The notes: generated by a model from the letters alone, not told the origin. DNA of 64,000 nt from Sinotaia quadrata (GCA_028829895.1 CM054180.1:117660973-117724972); one strand, 5' to 3'; shown: positions 22,191-35,575, numbered from the stretch's first letter. Numbers and translations: made by a program.

Positions 22191-23994
22191 AAAGGTGCTG
22201 CAAAAGATAATTATTTTTACTCACATAATTAGGGCGCTGTGTTGCCTAGAAACTGATGTTTAGCTGTAAAATTTGAAACCATCATTTTTTATTATTTTCT
22301 TCTTCTGTATTTCTTTATTCTTTACTGTCAACTAAAGTTCGGTCAAAGTACACGGATAATTCATATTTTGAAATACCGGTTGATGCTGGTTTATTAAATA
22401 CTTTATCATTTATATTAGTTGACACTGGAGTACTAATATCTATTATGCTACAGGTGCTGCAAAACACCTGTAGTTCCGAAGGCCTGCTCAAGCAGTAGCA
22501 GATAATTATCATCATGGGAGTAACTCGTGGATCGTTTCATTCTTCCAAATTAAATAAATGATAGCTAAATATACAAAGCTTTAAAGGATGGTGTGAATAT
22601 GGTATTGTGCACTGGATTTTGAGCAGGTGTGTGTGTAAGTTGTTGGGAATTGAGGAAGTGGTACTCATCTGCGAAATCAACGCGCAGGTCAGATCCGTGA
22701 CGAAAACGACCGGGGGGGGGGGGGGGTTGTATTGCTAGTACACGTGGTGATTTGGCGAGAAACCTAGGGTGGAAGGGGCGGCCGGAAACCATCAATTTTG
22801 TTATCTGTAAAGCTTAGCAATTTTCCTACCGTTTACGCCAGACGACGGGAGGAAAAGACACATCCGGAAATGACAATGTTTAAGTTTCATTTCAAGCGTG
22901 CGTGCATATCACCTGACCCAACGGTAACTATCTACATGTTTCTATTTTGGACCCAAGGTCAAGGTGTGTACGTCGGTAGAGTGAATTAAAGGGAAGAGGC
23001 TGCAAAGGAAGATAATCTCAAAAATTTCACACCCGCTGGGTATTCGCATTCTCTTATTGCGCGGTGTCCAGTCTATCAGAGTTGCCGGTCTTGGCTGCCG
23101 AGGGTGGCAGTGGTCGTGATGGAACGGAAAAGAGGGGAAGGGGAAACAGTCTGCGAGAAAAGTTGAGGTTAGTACATTACAAAAAATCTTGTGGTGCCTT
23201 TCTGCCTGCAGTGTGAGGCAGTGACCGTCGAAGTTTGACAAGGAAATGTACAATTCTTGTTGGAGTGTTGCCCTTGACTGAGTCTGGGAGAGTGACAGCT
23301 CCTGGAGAAAAGACAGCTTTGAAGGCGAACGAGAAGAATCTCTTTGACTTGCGCTGAAAACTGGCGACAAGATGACGGCAAAAACTACAGTTGATAGATA
23401 CAATGTTCACACAAGTCTCATGGAGAACTTAACAATTACTCAAACAATCAGATCTGAACAATCGAAAAGCAATCAGTTCTCAACCATCACAAACAATTGA
23501 ATCAAGAAGACCATACTAAATTTGTTTTGGAATGCATAGTAGTTTCTTTTTATTAATTAATTTACTGTTGTGTATTGGTAAAATATCGATTATTTGTTTA
23601 AATTGACTAGATTAAAAAAAACTAACGGACGTTCATATGTGAAGTGCATATAGTGGTAGTGTGGTGGGTTGGTATTAAATAATATAGAAACGTTCACTTC
23701 ATTAACTCTACCGCTATGTTCCTTTCCACACCCACCTCCGACAATATCGCCCCCGAACACACATGCAGGTATGCAGACTGTTACAAAAATAAATTGACTT
23801 CATCTCTGCTTTTCTTTCAGTTTCTATCCCAACTTCCTGCATTTTCTGTTACAGTAACAATAACATTTTTATTATACTTTTAATTCTAGGTTCTATTTGT
23901 GACATCCTTTAAACCTATAAATGATTTTTAAAAAGACTTTCTACCACATTTCAATTCCCCAAACAATTGTTTGCTCACCCATCTACAAGTATTA
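22191..23994. other. Intergenic, no gene recognised
   Basis: Contains a G run near 22713-22726 and a GC-richer part at 22830-23400 with overlapping minus-strand frames that resemble no family known to me. Confidence 0.4.
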
Positions 23995-24570
23995 TTACAA
24001 AGGTAAGCTCCAATGCTAGAGCAACAGCAAAGTCTTAGTACAAAGGTAAGCTCCATGCTAAAGCAACGGCAAAGTCTGAGTACAAAGGTATGCTCTATGG
24101 TAGAGCAATAGCAAGCACAGTCTTAGTACAAATATATGCTCCATAGTAAAGCAACAGCAATCAAATCCTAGTAGAAATGTATGTTCCATAGAGTAGCAAC
24201 ATCAAGCATAGTCTTAGTAGAAATGTATGCTCCATAGAAGAGCAACAGCAAGCAAAGTTCTAGTACAAAGGTAATCATCATTGTAGAGCAACAGCGAACA
24301 AAATTCTAGTACAAAGGTATGATCCTCCATGGTAGAGCAACAGCAAACAAAATTCTAGTACAAAAGTATGCTCCACGATAGAGCAACAGCAAACAAAATT
24401 CTAGTACAAAAGTATGCTCCATGGTGGAGCAACAGGAGAGTTCCGCCACAAAGGTATGTTTCACATTAGAGCAACGGAAAATAAAGTTCTATACAATGGT
24501 AGGCTCCGTGGTAGAGCTACAGCAAGCAAAATCCTAGTGCAAAGGTATGCTCTAACGTACAGCAACATTT
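23995..24570. repeat. Diverged minisatellite, about 45-bp unit
   Basis: About a dozen copies of a unit like AGTACAAAGGTATGCTCCAT followed by GGTAGAGCAACAGCAA. Copies vary in length and sequence, so this is an older array than most others here. Confidence 0.9.
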
Positions 24571-26099
24571 CTTGAATAAACTGTGTACTACTTGAGCGAA
24601 CGAATGAAAGCTGTATGAAGTGGATTGCTAATCGACTAATGTTCTACAAACAGGAGTGCTAGACAGTCACACTTAAAATGGCACTCCTCTAGGCTACACA
24701 TCAAACTCCGCCTCTTTCCGTACCGTACTAAAATTGCTGAGCACTCCACCAAAAAACAAAAATTGATTTTTGATCTCACTGATAAATTAGTGGCAAGAAA
24801 TAAAAGTACACCACGGTAAACTACAATGCCCACATTGACTTCCCTTCCACGCTAAAAAAAAATCCGTTGCCACTAATTTACTGTTGGTGTTCATTACCAC
24901 ACAGTTCTGACCCTGAGTTTATAATCTCCAGTTTAATTCCTTTCTCCACGTTGGCTCTGGTGTATCATCAGAAAGTGTGTCAAATGATCATGTGATCCAA
25001 TCACTAGACCACTGTCTCTCGAATGCTATGCTATGTACCGTAAACACCTCTATATCGCTTGCATAGTTCCCAGTGATTTTTTTAAAAACTGCTATTAATA
25101 AACCTTGTTCCCCACCACCTTCAAAAATCCAACTTGTAACGTTAATGAAGTTTTCTTTGTCTGATCTATCATTTTCATGGAAGGTGATGAAGGTTTTACT
25201 GTCTCGCCCACTCTATCTCATTTAAAATACCGCAGTCTATAAAGTAATTCTCAGCCAGTATACCAACCAACCTTTCCACAATATGGCATCAGCACTTGTG
25301 ACAGTCACAATAGCAACAGTTTAATTCTCTTGGCCTCTGCTGCTTTGGGCAGGACTGACCACAACAGAGCAACGCAACAGCTCTAGCGCTTGCTCAGTAC
25401 TCGCAAAACGGATGTGTCATGGCTCAAATGGCAACTGACAGAGCACATAGCGTGCCCGGCAAATGTCAAGGGCTCAAGCCCACCCATCCCTGCTCACTCC
25501 AACTTTGGTGTTCCCAAGAGTTCTGCCCGGAGACCAATTGCTGTCACCATCATTCTCTCTCAAGCATCGTCGGTCGACAACTAGTCACAGGAGTCACACA
25601 CTGATGATGTCTCTGCGTCTGTGCCTGGTCATCCAAGGGACATCAATGACAAAGTCGTTGCACGGGAGGGTTGCGTTTCTGCTTGTAAATCATGATTGAA
25701 GTTTAACAAGCTCCGGACGAACGATGTTCGAGTCTCAAGACCTACTGTTTATTTCAAATCGAATAATAATTTTCCCTTCATATTCTCTTCTACAAACCCA
25801 GTTAACATCTTTGGCATTTCTGTCACATTTTGCCAGTTACTCAGTGATGTGGCTGACATACTCGCCAGCATTACGTCATTACGTCAGCATAGAGCTACTG
25901 CTTGTAAGAGCAGTATGCAGAGTTGAGGTGTGTAAGCTCTACTGTCGGCCTTCTTTCAGTAGAAGTAACAAAACATTACGTTCGTTAATATTGTCTTGAA
26001 TTCATTTTGCAGCAACTTTCTTTTCTTTGATTCATCCAATTGCAAGTATTTAGGACTAGTCCAACCGCAGCTATTGAGGTCCCCCTTGAACCCAACTCA
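24571..26099. other. Intergenic, no gene recognised
   Basis: Unique DNA with normal complexity and several short overlapping ORFs at 25390-26000, none recognisable. Confidence 0.4.
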
Positions 26100-26745
26100 T
26101 TATTTCTCCTTTCTACTCTGCACACTATCTGTCTGTTATTTACACTGTCTATCTGCTCACTCCAATGTCTGTCTGTTATTTACACTGTCTATCTGCTCAC
26201 TCCAATGTCTGTTATTTACACTGTCTATCTGCTCACTCCAATGTCTGTCTGTTTTTTACACTATCTATTCACTCCAATGTCTATCTGTTCTTTACACTGT
26301 CAGTCTTCTACAGTCTACACTATCTCTTCACTACACTGTTTGTTCGCTACACTATCTGTTCACTGCACTCTTCTCTAAACTGCCTGTCTGTTCCTTACAC
26401 TGATTGTCAGCTAACTACACTGTCTGCTTGGTCATTGTACTTTTTTTATTTACTCACTACACTATCTGCTTGGTCACTGTACTTTATTTTATTTGCTCAC
26501 TACACTGTCTGCTTGGTTATTTTATTTGCTCACTACACTGTCTGCTTGGTTATTTTATTTGCTCACTACACTGTCTGCTTGGTCATTGTACTTTATTTTA
26601 TTTGCTCACTACACTGTCTGCTTGGTCATTGTACATTTTTGTATTTGCTCACTACACTGTCTGCTTGGTCACTATATTTTCTGTTTACTAAACTGCTTGT
26701 TCACTACAGCGATTGCCCGTTCATTTCAATGGCTGTCTGTTCACC
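26100..26745. repeat. Two-domain minisatellite
   Basis: The first part (to about 26400) repeats GTCTGTCTGTTATTTACACT, then GTCTATCTGCTCACTCCAAT. The second part repeats GCTCACTACACTGTCTGCTT followed by GGTCATTGTACTTTATTTTATTT. ORFs through it are translations of the repeat. Confidence 0.93.
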
Positions 26746-27145
26746 ACAGACCTAACAACGATATCCTATCATTCCGCTAGATTCTCTGGCACACCACAAC
26801 CCAGCATGTCCTCTAGTCTGACTTAGTGCTCGACTTCTGTCGCTCACATCAATATCCATTATAAAAACCAACGGGTAAGGCCTCTCTTTTATTGTTCTTA
26901 ATCATTTTCAGGGTCCCACCACAGAGAATGAACTGTCTTTTGAATGCAAATGTAGTCACACTTTAACACCTTTCGAGATTGTTCCAAAAACATCCTATTT
27001 GACCTTTAGTACCACTGTACACGTTCGTGATTTTCTCTGCCGCTTATTCATATCTCGTCCTCCTCTAAATTGGTTCGGCTTCTTGCAACTGTAAATATGT
27101 GTTTTGTCTGTTACGCGTTTATTTTGTACTGTTTGCTGCTCTACG
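26746..27145. other. Intergenic, no gene recognised
   Basis: Short unique spacer between two minisatellite arrays. Confidence 0.45.
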
Positions 27146-27365
27146 TCTTTAGTACTGTGTATTTGTACATTTTACCAGACATGCTTATTTTGTACTGCGT
27201 ATTTGTACATTTTACCAGACATGCTTATTTTGTACTGTGTATTTGTACATTTTACCAGACATACTTATTTCGTACTGTGTACATGTTACCAGACATGCTT
27301 TTTTTGTACTGTGTATTTGTACATTTCACCAGACATGTTTATTTTGTACTGTGCGTTGTTCTATG
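27146..27365. repeat. About 40-bp minisatellite
   Basis: Five to six copies of TGTACTGTGTATTTGTACAT followed by TTTACCAGACATGCTTATTT, one copy with an internal deletion. Confidence 0.93.
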
Positions 27366-27510
27366 TTTATTTGGTATTGTAAGGGAAAAAAGTTTTCATA
27401 CAAGATTCAACGTTGTCATAAGTAACCATTTTATTTCTTACTTATTCAAGTAAATATGGCCATTGACGAAAACATAATTGAACAAAGCACCTTGCATACA
27501 ATAACACACA

Positions 27511-27544
27511 TATACATACACACACACACACACACACACATACG

Positions 27545-27601
<57 letters not shown>
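27511..27601. repeat. (CA)n microsatellite
   Basis: CA tract of about 90 bp, interrupted once by TACGCACG. Confidence 0.96.
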
Positions 27602-27603
<2 letters not shown>

Positions 27604-27605
27604 AC

Positions 27606-27810
27606 TGATAAAGAAAGGATGGACTTAGAAATATTTCATACATGCTATTGATCTATGATTTGAACTGGAGAATGCTTTATGTAATTGAACCATTATTTCT
27701 AGGTTCAATAATTTGATAACGTTGTACATTTTGATCGATGCCATATTTCTCATCCTGCGTGCGTATCGGGCTAACGAATATCGTTGCATATACATATACA
27801 CAGAAACACG
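27606..27810 (+). mobile_element. Interspersed repeat family, partial 5'-side copy (D)
   Basis: ATGGACTTAGAAATATTTCA and the following sequence (CATGCTATTGAT..., a CCATTA block, CGGGCTAACGAATA) resemble the 5' half of the copy at 30.7 kb. The 3' half and TAA tail are absent. Confidence 0.55.
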
Positions 27811-28925
27811 AATACACACTCGCATTCAAGTAGTGAATTTACTTTTATTTGCTAAAGAAGTTAAAATCTGCTAGGTAGAGTTCGGGTAATAGTGTTCCAA
27901 ATTCTCCCAGTATCTCCAAGGAATGACGTCAGCGCAAAAAATGACCATGAAAAGTATACTAAAGAATATGCTTTTGTTAAGCACGATCGTACCAGCAAAA
28001 AAAAAATTTAAAAGAAATAAACTAAAAGGGAGGAAACTCATGAATAAATATGTTCGTGTTAATTAACTTTGTTCCACATAATTTCTTTTCGAAAGATAAT
28101 ATAGTGAACCAACGTACTGCCATTCTGATTCATCTCTCACTGGACACTATATGCACCTGGGTATGTGCATTGCAATAACATAAAAACCCTAGACAATTAA
28201 TTATTGTCACAGATATTGAGAAAACAACGGGGAAAATGCCAAGTGAATCGATTACACTACCCTAGTAGGTCATGTGACCAACATCGTCTGTAATCTTTTT
28301 TACTTTAAAAACCATCCCAGCTCTGCGTGAAATAAAACGACCTCTGACATTATAGCTCTTAACCCCAAACACCTTGGCCCTGGCTGACGGTCATCATTTT
28401 TGTTAACTTCCAGTAAGCTAGCCCTGACGCGACTGGAGCTCTTACCTCCTGGCACCCCTGCTCTGCCCTAATGGCGTAAAGTTATCAGTTACAGTGTGGT
28501 CCTGCATACCCTAATGGTACCAATCATTGGGAAAGCCTCTTCGCAGTCCGCTATTTCCACGTGGATCCCCCCTCACTCACCTCCCTCCCCGCATTTCCCA
28601 ACTGCACGTGCGGCTTGCAGCTAGCCTTCTAGCTCCGCTTATCTCGTGGCCAATCGAATCGCGCCATTTTCTGACCAGGGTTTCCAAGCAAGCGATCTGG
28701 CACTATCATTGGAGCTGATGAAGGGTGGTTGTGGAATTTGATCGGTGCAAATTTCTGTTCTCCCAAACAAAACAAAATTACAACAATGGAGAGAAACAAC
28801 AAAGAGAACGTGCAGTGTTGTCATTTTTCGTTCTTTTCCCCCAAAGTCATTTGATGAGAACATCTAGCACCGGCATGCATAGAGAGAAAGGGCTGGGTGA
28901 GGGGTGAGGGGAGGGTGGTATGCGA
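27811..28925. other. Intergenic, with GC-richer 28380-28720
   Basis: The GC-richer part contains GGCCAATCGAATCGCGCCAT, a CCAAT-box-like context, but no gene downstream could be recognised. Confidence 0.4.
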
Positions 28926-29345
28926 GAGTGAGCATTTGAATGTGCGTGATTACGAATGTGTGCGTATGAATGTTTCTGAGTACGAATGTCTGAGTATGAA
29001 TGTGTCCGTGTATGAATGTCTGAATATGAATGTGTCTGAATATAAATGTGTTAACTAATGAGAATGTGTCTGAGTACGAATGTGTGCAGGTATGAATATG
29101 TCTGAGTATGAATGTGTCTGAGTACGAATATGTCCGAGTATGAATGTGTCCGAGTATGAACGTGTCTGAGTATGAACGTGTTCGAGTATAAATGTGTCCG
29201 AGTACGAATGTGTCTGAGTATGAATGTGTCCGGGTATGAATGTGTCTATGAATGCGTCCGAGTATGAATGTGTCCGAGTGTGATTGTGTCTGAGTACGAA
29301 TGTGTCTAAGTATGAACGTGTCTGAGTATGAATGTGTCTAAGTAT
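28926..29345. repeat. 16-bp minisatellite
   Basis: About 25 copies of GAATGTGTCTGAGTAT with frequent TCTG/TCCG and TAT/TAC variants. Confidence 0.95.
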
Positions 29346-29624
29346 TATGAAGGAGAGTGTGGAGTAGGAGAGTTAGAAATTTACAAGACTACTGAGAGAT
29401 GTTGCTAGAGAGAACATAAAACGTTGTGGATTTTTTTAATTCGTTCTACTTTGAACATCGAAACATATTACAGAACTTTTCACTCACTTGACCATCATCT
29501 TGTAGCAGCACTAGCAGTAAGTTATATGAGGCGGTAATAGTGTTAGAACCAGCAGTACCAGTATATAGGCCCTAAGCAGTAGAAGTTGCATAAATAGTAT
29601 TAAAAGTATATGTAGGAGTAGAAT

Positions 29625-29870
29625 TACCAATTATAGCAGTAAAAGTAATATAGCAATAAATGCATTAGTATCAATAGTTGTAGTAATCGTGGTAGTAGTA
29701 ATAGTAGTAGTAGTCTTAGTAGCAGTAGTCGTCGTCGTCGTAGTAGTAGTAATAGTAGTAGTAGTCTTAGTAGCAGTAGTCGTCGTCGTAGTAGTAGTAG
29801 TGGTAGTAGTAGTCGAGGTAGTAATAGCAGTAGTAGTCGCAGTAATAGTAGTAGAAAATAACAGCACTAG
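29625..29870. repeat. Trinucleotide array (TAG/GTA/GTC)
   Basis: AGTAGTAGT-type units with CGTCGTCGT interruptions and a duplicated segment (about 29690-29730 and 29743-29785). Val-rich and Thr-rich spurious frames arise on opposite strands. Confidence 0.94.
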
Positions 29871-29954
29871 ATTGTAGCAATAATCGTTGAGTCTGTCAGC
29901 TTTTGAGAATTTTGTTGTTGTCAGTTACGCACGTGCACGTAATAGAACGAAACA

Positions 29955-30105
29955 GGTATAAAGTCAGACATGTGTGCTGCAAACTGTCTAAAGTTTATCT
30001 AGACTTGTAAAAAAGCTAAAGTATAATGAAGTCAGACATGTGTGCTGCAAACTGAGTGTGTCTTAAGTTTATCTCAACCTGTAAAGTAACTAAAGTCAAA
30101 GTCTA
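29955..30105. repeat. About 70-bp tandem duplication
   Basis: AAGTCAGACATGTGTGCTGC followed by AAACTG and GTTTATCT occurs twice, with small indels between copies. Confidence 0.85.
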
Positions 30106-30667
30106 ATGATTTAGTTCTCTTTTCTTTGTTATGTTCACAAACGCATTTCTTACTCCTGAATTTTAATCTGTGTGGTTGCCAGGAGCTCACCTGCAGACAA
30201 GTGCTCGCAAATTTGAAATACGAGTCGATATTTATTTTAGTTCTGTTTTAAATTGATGTTTTGCCTTGAGTAAATGTCAGAGGGATAACAAAGTGCATAC
30301 AAGTGGTGAATATGTATACCATTTATTCGTCACTACCTTTGCACGTCAGGCATTGTGACGTAATAAACTAGCTCAAAGATATCACACAATTTTGATTGAT
30401 AGGTGTGGTAGAGTAAATTTGTCTATCACTATTTCAATACTTAATTATTATATCTTTGTTACAGAGGTTAACGTGACCCGACCTTGGGCACTGCTTATGA
30501 TGATATTTTTGGAGTACACAGCTCAGGTGGAGAATATAGTAAAACTTGCTGATGTCATCTAAATTGGTTTTATGTGGATGAGTAATTTTTATTATCCAAT
30601 GGTTATAATTTACAAAGAATGAGACCAGCCAATGGGCTGAGATCAAAGTTTACTTTCTGAAATAATT
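30106..30667. other. Intergenic, no gene recognised
   Basis: AT-rich unique spacer before the long interspersed repeat copy. Confidence 0.4.
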
Positions 30668-32008
30668 CTATTCTCTAATCACTTTGAATTTAGTGTGGTT
30701 GAAAGTCTGGTCATGAAAGGCAGCCAACTTAATGGTGAGTTAACTGATTGATTGAGAGAGAATGGACTTAGAAATATTTCATGCATTTTGCTACTGATAC
30801 GTTTTGCTTTCGTTTCATGTAGAGATTTATTATGTGAATAGACCATTACTCCTACAAGTACAATTGTGAATTATGATGTGTGTATTTTATGTGTTACACA
30901 CACGACATTATTAATAGTGAACACATTCATAAAATAGTATATTATTGCGCTGTATGTATGTATCTGGCTAATAAATACTGTTGCAGAAAACTGTTAAGTT
31001 GAGACTCCAATGTAGGAAAGACTGGAATTAGAGATAAAAATCTGGAAACTTAGCATTTGTTCCCATATTATATTTTACAGAGCAGAAGCAGCCTTTTGCT
31101 AGAATTTCTGGAATTTCTAGAATTTCCTGGTTTATTGATTATAAACCACTATGAACATGGTAGATTTGAGAAATCTCTACCCCAGTGTGTACGTGTAAGG
31201 ATACTCTGCACTCTGTTGATGTGTGACTGTAATGAATGTTCGACTACACCATACAAATTACTGGAATTTGCTATAATGTTGTTCTGCTTGAGGGAATTGA
31301 AATCATGAAGTCTCAAGTGTTTAGTCTCAAGAGGACAGTGGCGGCTCATGGAACATTCTACAGCATGCAAGAGGAACTCATAAAGAATTAACAATTATAT
31401 TGTGAACAATAAACTTGTGACATTTTTACGAAAGTGCATAAAAAACTATTGCAGCATTGACTTGATGATGTTGTGTACAAACTATTGTAACTTATCTCTC
31501 ATTAGCTCCATTTCTGTTCTCTGATAAATGATCCTGTGATTTATATTGACACTAATCTGCTGAATTAAATGTTAAGATATAAGACTGTATAAGCATTTAA
31601 ATTATACTAATATGGTTTTGTGGACATATTGTTGTCAAATAATCTTTTCATTGTGTTAATTATTGGTATATTTTATTGTTGATTTAATAAATTTATTGTT
31701 AAATTTATTGACATTCCTTCACATATTGGTAACCTTATGTTGGAGAGGTAGTGGGTGGATGGGGGCTTGATAAATATAGATTAAAGACGGATTTATCTTC
31801 TCCTTTGGTAAGAAGTTTTCCACCTATGGAATACTGTGTGACAGTAAATGTTTGCCTTTAAAATTTGTGGAAGAGAGAAAACGTTTACAAAGCCCGCACA
31901 TCCACCAAGTGAGAGAGACAAGTGGTGTCTTCTGGAGAATTATTAATAACATAAATTAAGATATTCATCACGTGACATTAGTTATAGATTGTTAATAATA
32001 ATAATAAT
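30668..32008 (+). mobile_element. Interspersed repeat family, long copy (B)
   Basis: Aligns by eye along its length with copy C at 48.3-49.4 kb. Shared blocks run from TAATCACTTTGAATTTAGTG through GGACTTAGAAATATTTCATG, AGCATTTGTTCCC, GCAGCCTTTT and CTCCATTTCTGTTCTCTGAT to GTGGGTGGATGGGGGCT, ending with TTATTAATAACATAAATTAA and a (TAA)n tail. About 1.3 kb with no surviving ORF. Likely a non-autonomous retroposon or the 3' untranslated part of a LINE. Confidence 0.78.
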
Positions 32009-32011
32009 AAT

Positions 32012-32175
32012 TTGTAAATGACCATGTCGAGTCTAATCACTACAGAACTGTAAATGACCATGTGGAGTCTAATCACTACAGAAGTGTAAATGATCATGTG
32101 GAATCTAATCACTACAGAACTGTAAATGGCAATGTGGAGTCTAATCACTACAGAACTGTAAATGGCCATGAAGCA
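32012..32175. repeat. 36-bp minisatellite
   Basis: About 4.5 copies of TGTAAATGACCATGTGGAGT followed by CTAATCACTACAGAAC, starting directly after the TAA tail of the interspersed repeat. Confidence 0.94.
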
Positions 32176-32451
32176 CTAAACACCAGTGAGCTGTAAACGC
32201 TGTACTGACCATTACAGAGATGGAAACGGTAAAGTGGGACTTAAGACTTGTTAATGGCAGTGTGATTAGCTGTGAATGTCAGTGTGGGACTAGATACTAC
32301 TATGAGTGTCATTATGAGACGAGACTCGTGCGTGTTGGGAATGGAACTGTGGGATACACTACAGTGTCGTGAAGCTAGTGGACTAGTATACACTAGGGGC
32401 AAAGTCGGATTAACAACAGTATTAAGTTATTTCAGTACACGGGCACAACGT

Positions 32452-32570
32452 CCGCCTGTCTGTCCAGTTTTCGGACATCTGTAGGCATATGCTAACATGA
32501 TTGGGAAAATTATTGCACTTTGGTTTTCCTGTCTGTCCAGTCTTCGGACATCTGTAGGCATACGGCTCAG
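32452..32570. repeat. Direct duplication with about 73-bp period
   Basis: CTGTCTGTCCAGTTTTCGGA and CTGTCTGTCCAGTCTTCGGA, each followed by CATCTGTAGGCATA, occur once each about 73 bp apart. Confidence 0.85.
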
Positions 32571-33345
32571 TTGCTGAGAAAGCATATGAGATTGCATAGT
32601 GTAGCCTCATTTTGGTCACGAGTTGAACAATGTTCTTTCGGATGATGCTTTTAACTGTTTTCTCATTTTTCTAGACTGATGCACAGAAATGCACATAGGA
32701 AAATGATTGCAAACAAGCTCATTGCGCAACACACTTCCCCACTCTCAGTTCATTCATCTGTGGATGCATTACTCATTAAGTGCTTTACCAGTTCTTTCTG
32801 GGTCCTTCTCTCCATCATCTCAATGGCAATATAAACATTAGGCATTCTTTTGAATGTATCCAATCTTCGCCACGCCCACCCTCCCCACCCATCTAAGAAC
32901 ACATTCTACGCATAAACACAGAACCGCAATGTTCACAAGCAAATATGTTTTTAAAAAATTAAATAAAAATAATTTAAAATACTTCGTCAGGAGTAAACTG
33001 ATTTTTTTTATTATTGATTCACCTTTGTTGACGCTGGATTATTAAATCAATTTAAAAGCCCTATTTTGCCGTCACAAAGATTCTATATTGCAAGCGTCAG
33101 CCAAAAGTAATTATTCTGCCACAATGGAGTGAAGGAAACATGAATTTTATCGATAGTGAAATCAATCCATAGCACAGTTTTCACCGTGAAGAAATCAATC
33201 TATCATAAACGCTGAGTTATGAAACCAAGTAAAACAACAATAAAGTGCAAATTAAAAATAAAAAATTCGTGAGAACATATCTTCACCGCAAGAATATTTA
33301 TTCTACTTTACCTTTTCTCTCCCTACCTTTCTATTTATTTTTTCC
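32571..33345. other. Intergenic, no gene recognised
   Basis: AT-rich unique DNA. Confidence 0.4.
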
Positions 33346-33800
33346 CACCATCTGTATGTGTGTGTAAGAGAGAGAGAGGCAGTAAGCATTAGTACTGTGC
33401 GTGTCTTTGTGTGAAAGGGGGGAGGGAATCAGAATGCATGGTGTGTGTTTGTGTGAGAGAGAGAGATATCAAACACGCATATATTGTGTGCATGTTAGAG
33501 AGACAGAGATCATGAATAGCGTGTGTATGTGAGACAGACCTAAGTCAACCATGCATATGGTGTGTGTGTTTATGAGAGAGAGAGGCAAGAATATAGTGTG
33601 TGTGAGAGAGAGAGAGAAGAGAGGCAAGAATAGTGTGTGTGTGAGGCAAGTATATAGTGTGTGTGTGTGTGTGTGAGAGAGAGAGGGAGAGAGAGAGAGA
33701 GGCAAGAATAGTGTGTGTGTGTGAGAGAGAGAGGCAAGAATATAGTGTGTGTGTATGTGAGAGAGAGAGAGAGAGAGAGTGAGATGGGGAAACAGCATTC
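33346..33800. repeat. GTGT/GAGA mixed minisatellite
   Basis: Cassettes of AAGAATATAGTGTGTGTG followed by GAGAGAGAGAGGC recur about eight times with variable dinucleotide lengths. Ser/Leu/His/Thr minus-strand ORFs are repeat translations. Confidence 0.94.
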
Positions 33801-34037
33801 ATGTGTATTTTGTGCGTGTCTGTGTTTGTTTTCGCATGCGTGCGATTTGTAAGAGTAAAAATTCACCTGACAAGTGTCAAATCTTGTTGACATCGAATTG
33901 ATGTTTGTGAAATAGTGAGACCAGATGGTTTGTTTTGAAATGATGATTGTTTCTGTGTTGCGAGCCACTTTTGTGTTTTATGCAGTTCGCGGGAAAACCC
34001 AAAACAAGTCAATTATTTGTTTCGAGTGTGTATGGTG

Positions 34038-34079
34038 TATGGTGTATATGTGTGTGTATGTGTACGTGTGTGTGTGTGT

Positions 34080-34110
<31 letters not shown>

Positions 34111-34111
34111 A
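34038..34111. repeat. (TG)n microsatellite
   Basis: TG tract with a few interruptions (TATG, TACG, GAG). Confidence 0.93.
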
Positions 34112-34904
34112 TTGTTATTATTTTGGCCACAAGGGAAAATTGGAACAATTTCAAATGCTAAAGTTCACGAAATACTCTATTATTTCTTCAGTACTAAGAA
34201 TGCTAAGAAACAATGATGGCCATGCAGAGATGGGTGGGGGGTGGGGGTGAAAGTGGATTGATGTGACAAGGTTGGAGGTGGGTGCTGAAGGGACCAAAGT
34301 TGAGACATTACACTTTTTTCTAGCAATATATTATTATTTCATTATTATTTGTGTTTAGTTGTTGTTGCTTTGCTTCATTTTTGTGACCAATTAGTTTCTC
34401 AGACTTACACTCTTTATGAGTGTTTTTCTCACTTCCGAGTGGTGATAAGATGTTTGTTCACTTCCCAGTGGTGATAAGGTGTTTTTTCACTTCCCAGTGG
34501 TAACAACGTGTTTTGCAAACAGTCATCGAAAGAAAGCACAGCTAGTATAGATAGTGAGTTTTCACAACCTACACTGTAGTTCTTCAGTATTTTCCACATA
34601 ATGCGTGTATTTCGGAGTGCTTTAGTACTTGTGGTTCTAGAGCACGATTTCTCAACCGGAGTTCCTCGAGAGGTCGCTAGGGGTTCTCCTAGAGGTCGTG
34701 AATGAAAAAAGTACCTATCGAGGTATAGTGCTTTTTATGCAGATATTTCCTGATGCCGGAACATTATTTCATGGGTTCAAGGGTTTTTTCAGTGTAAAAA
34801 GGTGAGAAAGGCTGTTCTAGAGTCGTTTTTTTTTTTAGTTAATCTATGGTTTCTACATGATTGTTTCTAACGTAAATGTGGTTCTTGGGTGCTTTACATA
34901 TGAC
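34112..34904. other. Intergenic with small duplications
   Basis: Includes a three-fold repeat of TTTTTCACTTCCCAGTGGTG-like sequence at about 34420-34515. No gene recognised. Confidence 0.5.
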
Positions 34905-35230
34905 TATTTTTAATGCAAGAGTGTTTTTCACGTACACCTCAGTCACACAATCAATTGTTTATGCAAGAGTGTTTTCCATATGTGAGTGTGGTTCAAAAAG
35001 GATTTTTCCCCATTATCTTTGATTTATGCAGAAGTGTTTTTCGCATATCACATGATCTGGAATGTTTTTCACTTAATCTAGGGCGTTTATACAAGAGTGT
35101 TTTTCTACGTACATATGTACTTGAACGTTTTCGCATAATGTATAAGGTTTGTGTAAACGTGTTTGACATATATACCTTTTGTTCGTGATTGTTGTTCGCA
35201 TAATTTATGTAAAAGTGTTTTACAGATATA
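34905..35230. repeat. Diverged repeat with TATGCAAGAGTGTTTTTC motif
   Basis: Seven or so loose copies at roughly 45-60 bp spacing; old and degenerate. A short (TA)n(GA)n tract follows at 35226-35251. Confidence 0.75.
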
Positions 35231-35301
35231 TATATATATAGAGAGAGAGAGATACCTTGATTCTTTAAAGTTTGTCACGGATACTACGCCCCTCAATGCT
35301 T

Positions 35302-35575
35302 AACACACATACTATTATAGTTCTTCATGGGTTTCCACACATACTAATTATAGTTCTTGATGGGTTTCTTCATATACTATTATAGTTCCTGATGGGTTTC
35401 CACACATACTATTATAGTCCTTAATGTGTTTCCAGACATACTATTATAGTTCTTGATGGGTTTCCACACATGCTATTATAGTTCTTAATGGGTTTCCACG
35501 CATACTATTATATTTCTTGATGGGTTTCCACACATACTATTATAGTTCTTGATGGATTTCTTCACATTCCATTGC
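35302..35575. repeat. 32-bp minisatellite
   Basis: About eight copies of ACATACTATTATAGTTCTTG followed by ATGGGTTTCCAC. Confidence 0.95.

Noticed and set aside
28926..29345. Regular short direct repeats resembling a CRISPR array (also 35.3, 47.1, 62.5 and 63.6 kb)
   Set aside because: Units are head-to-tail with no unique spacers, no cas genes, and the sequence is eukaryotic; these are minisatellites.
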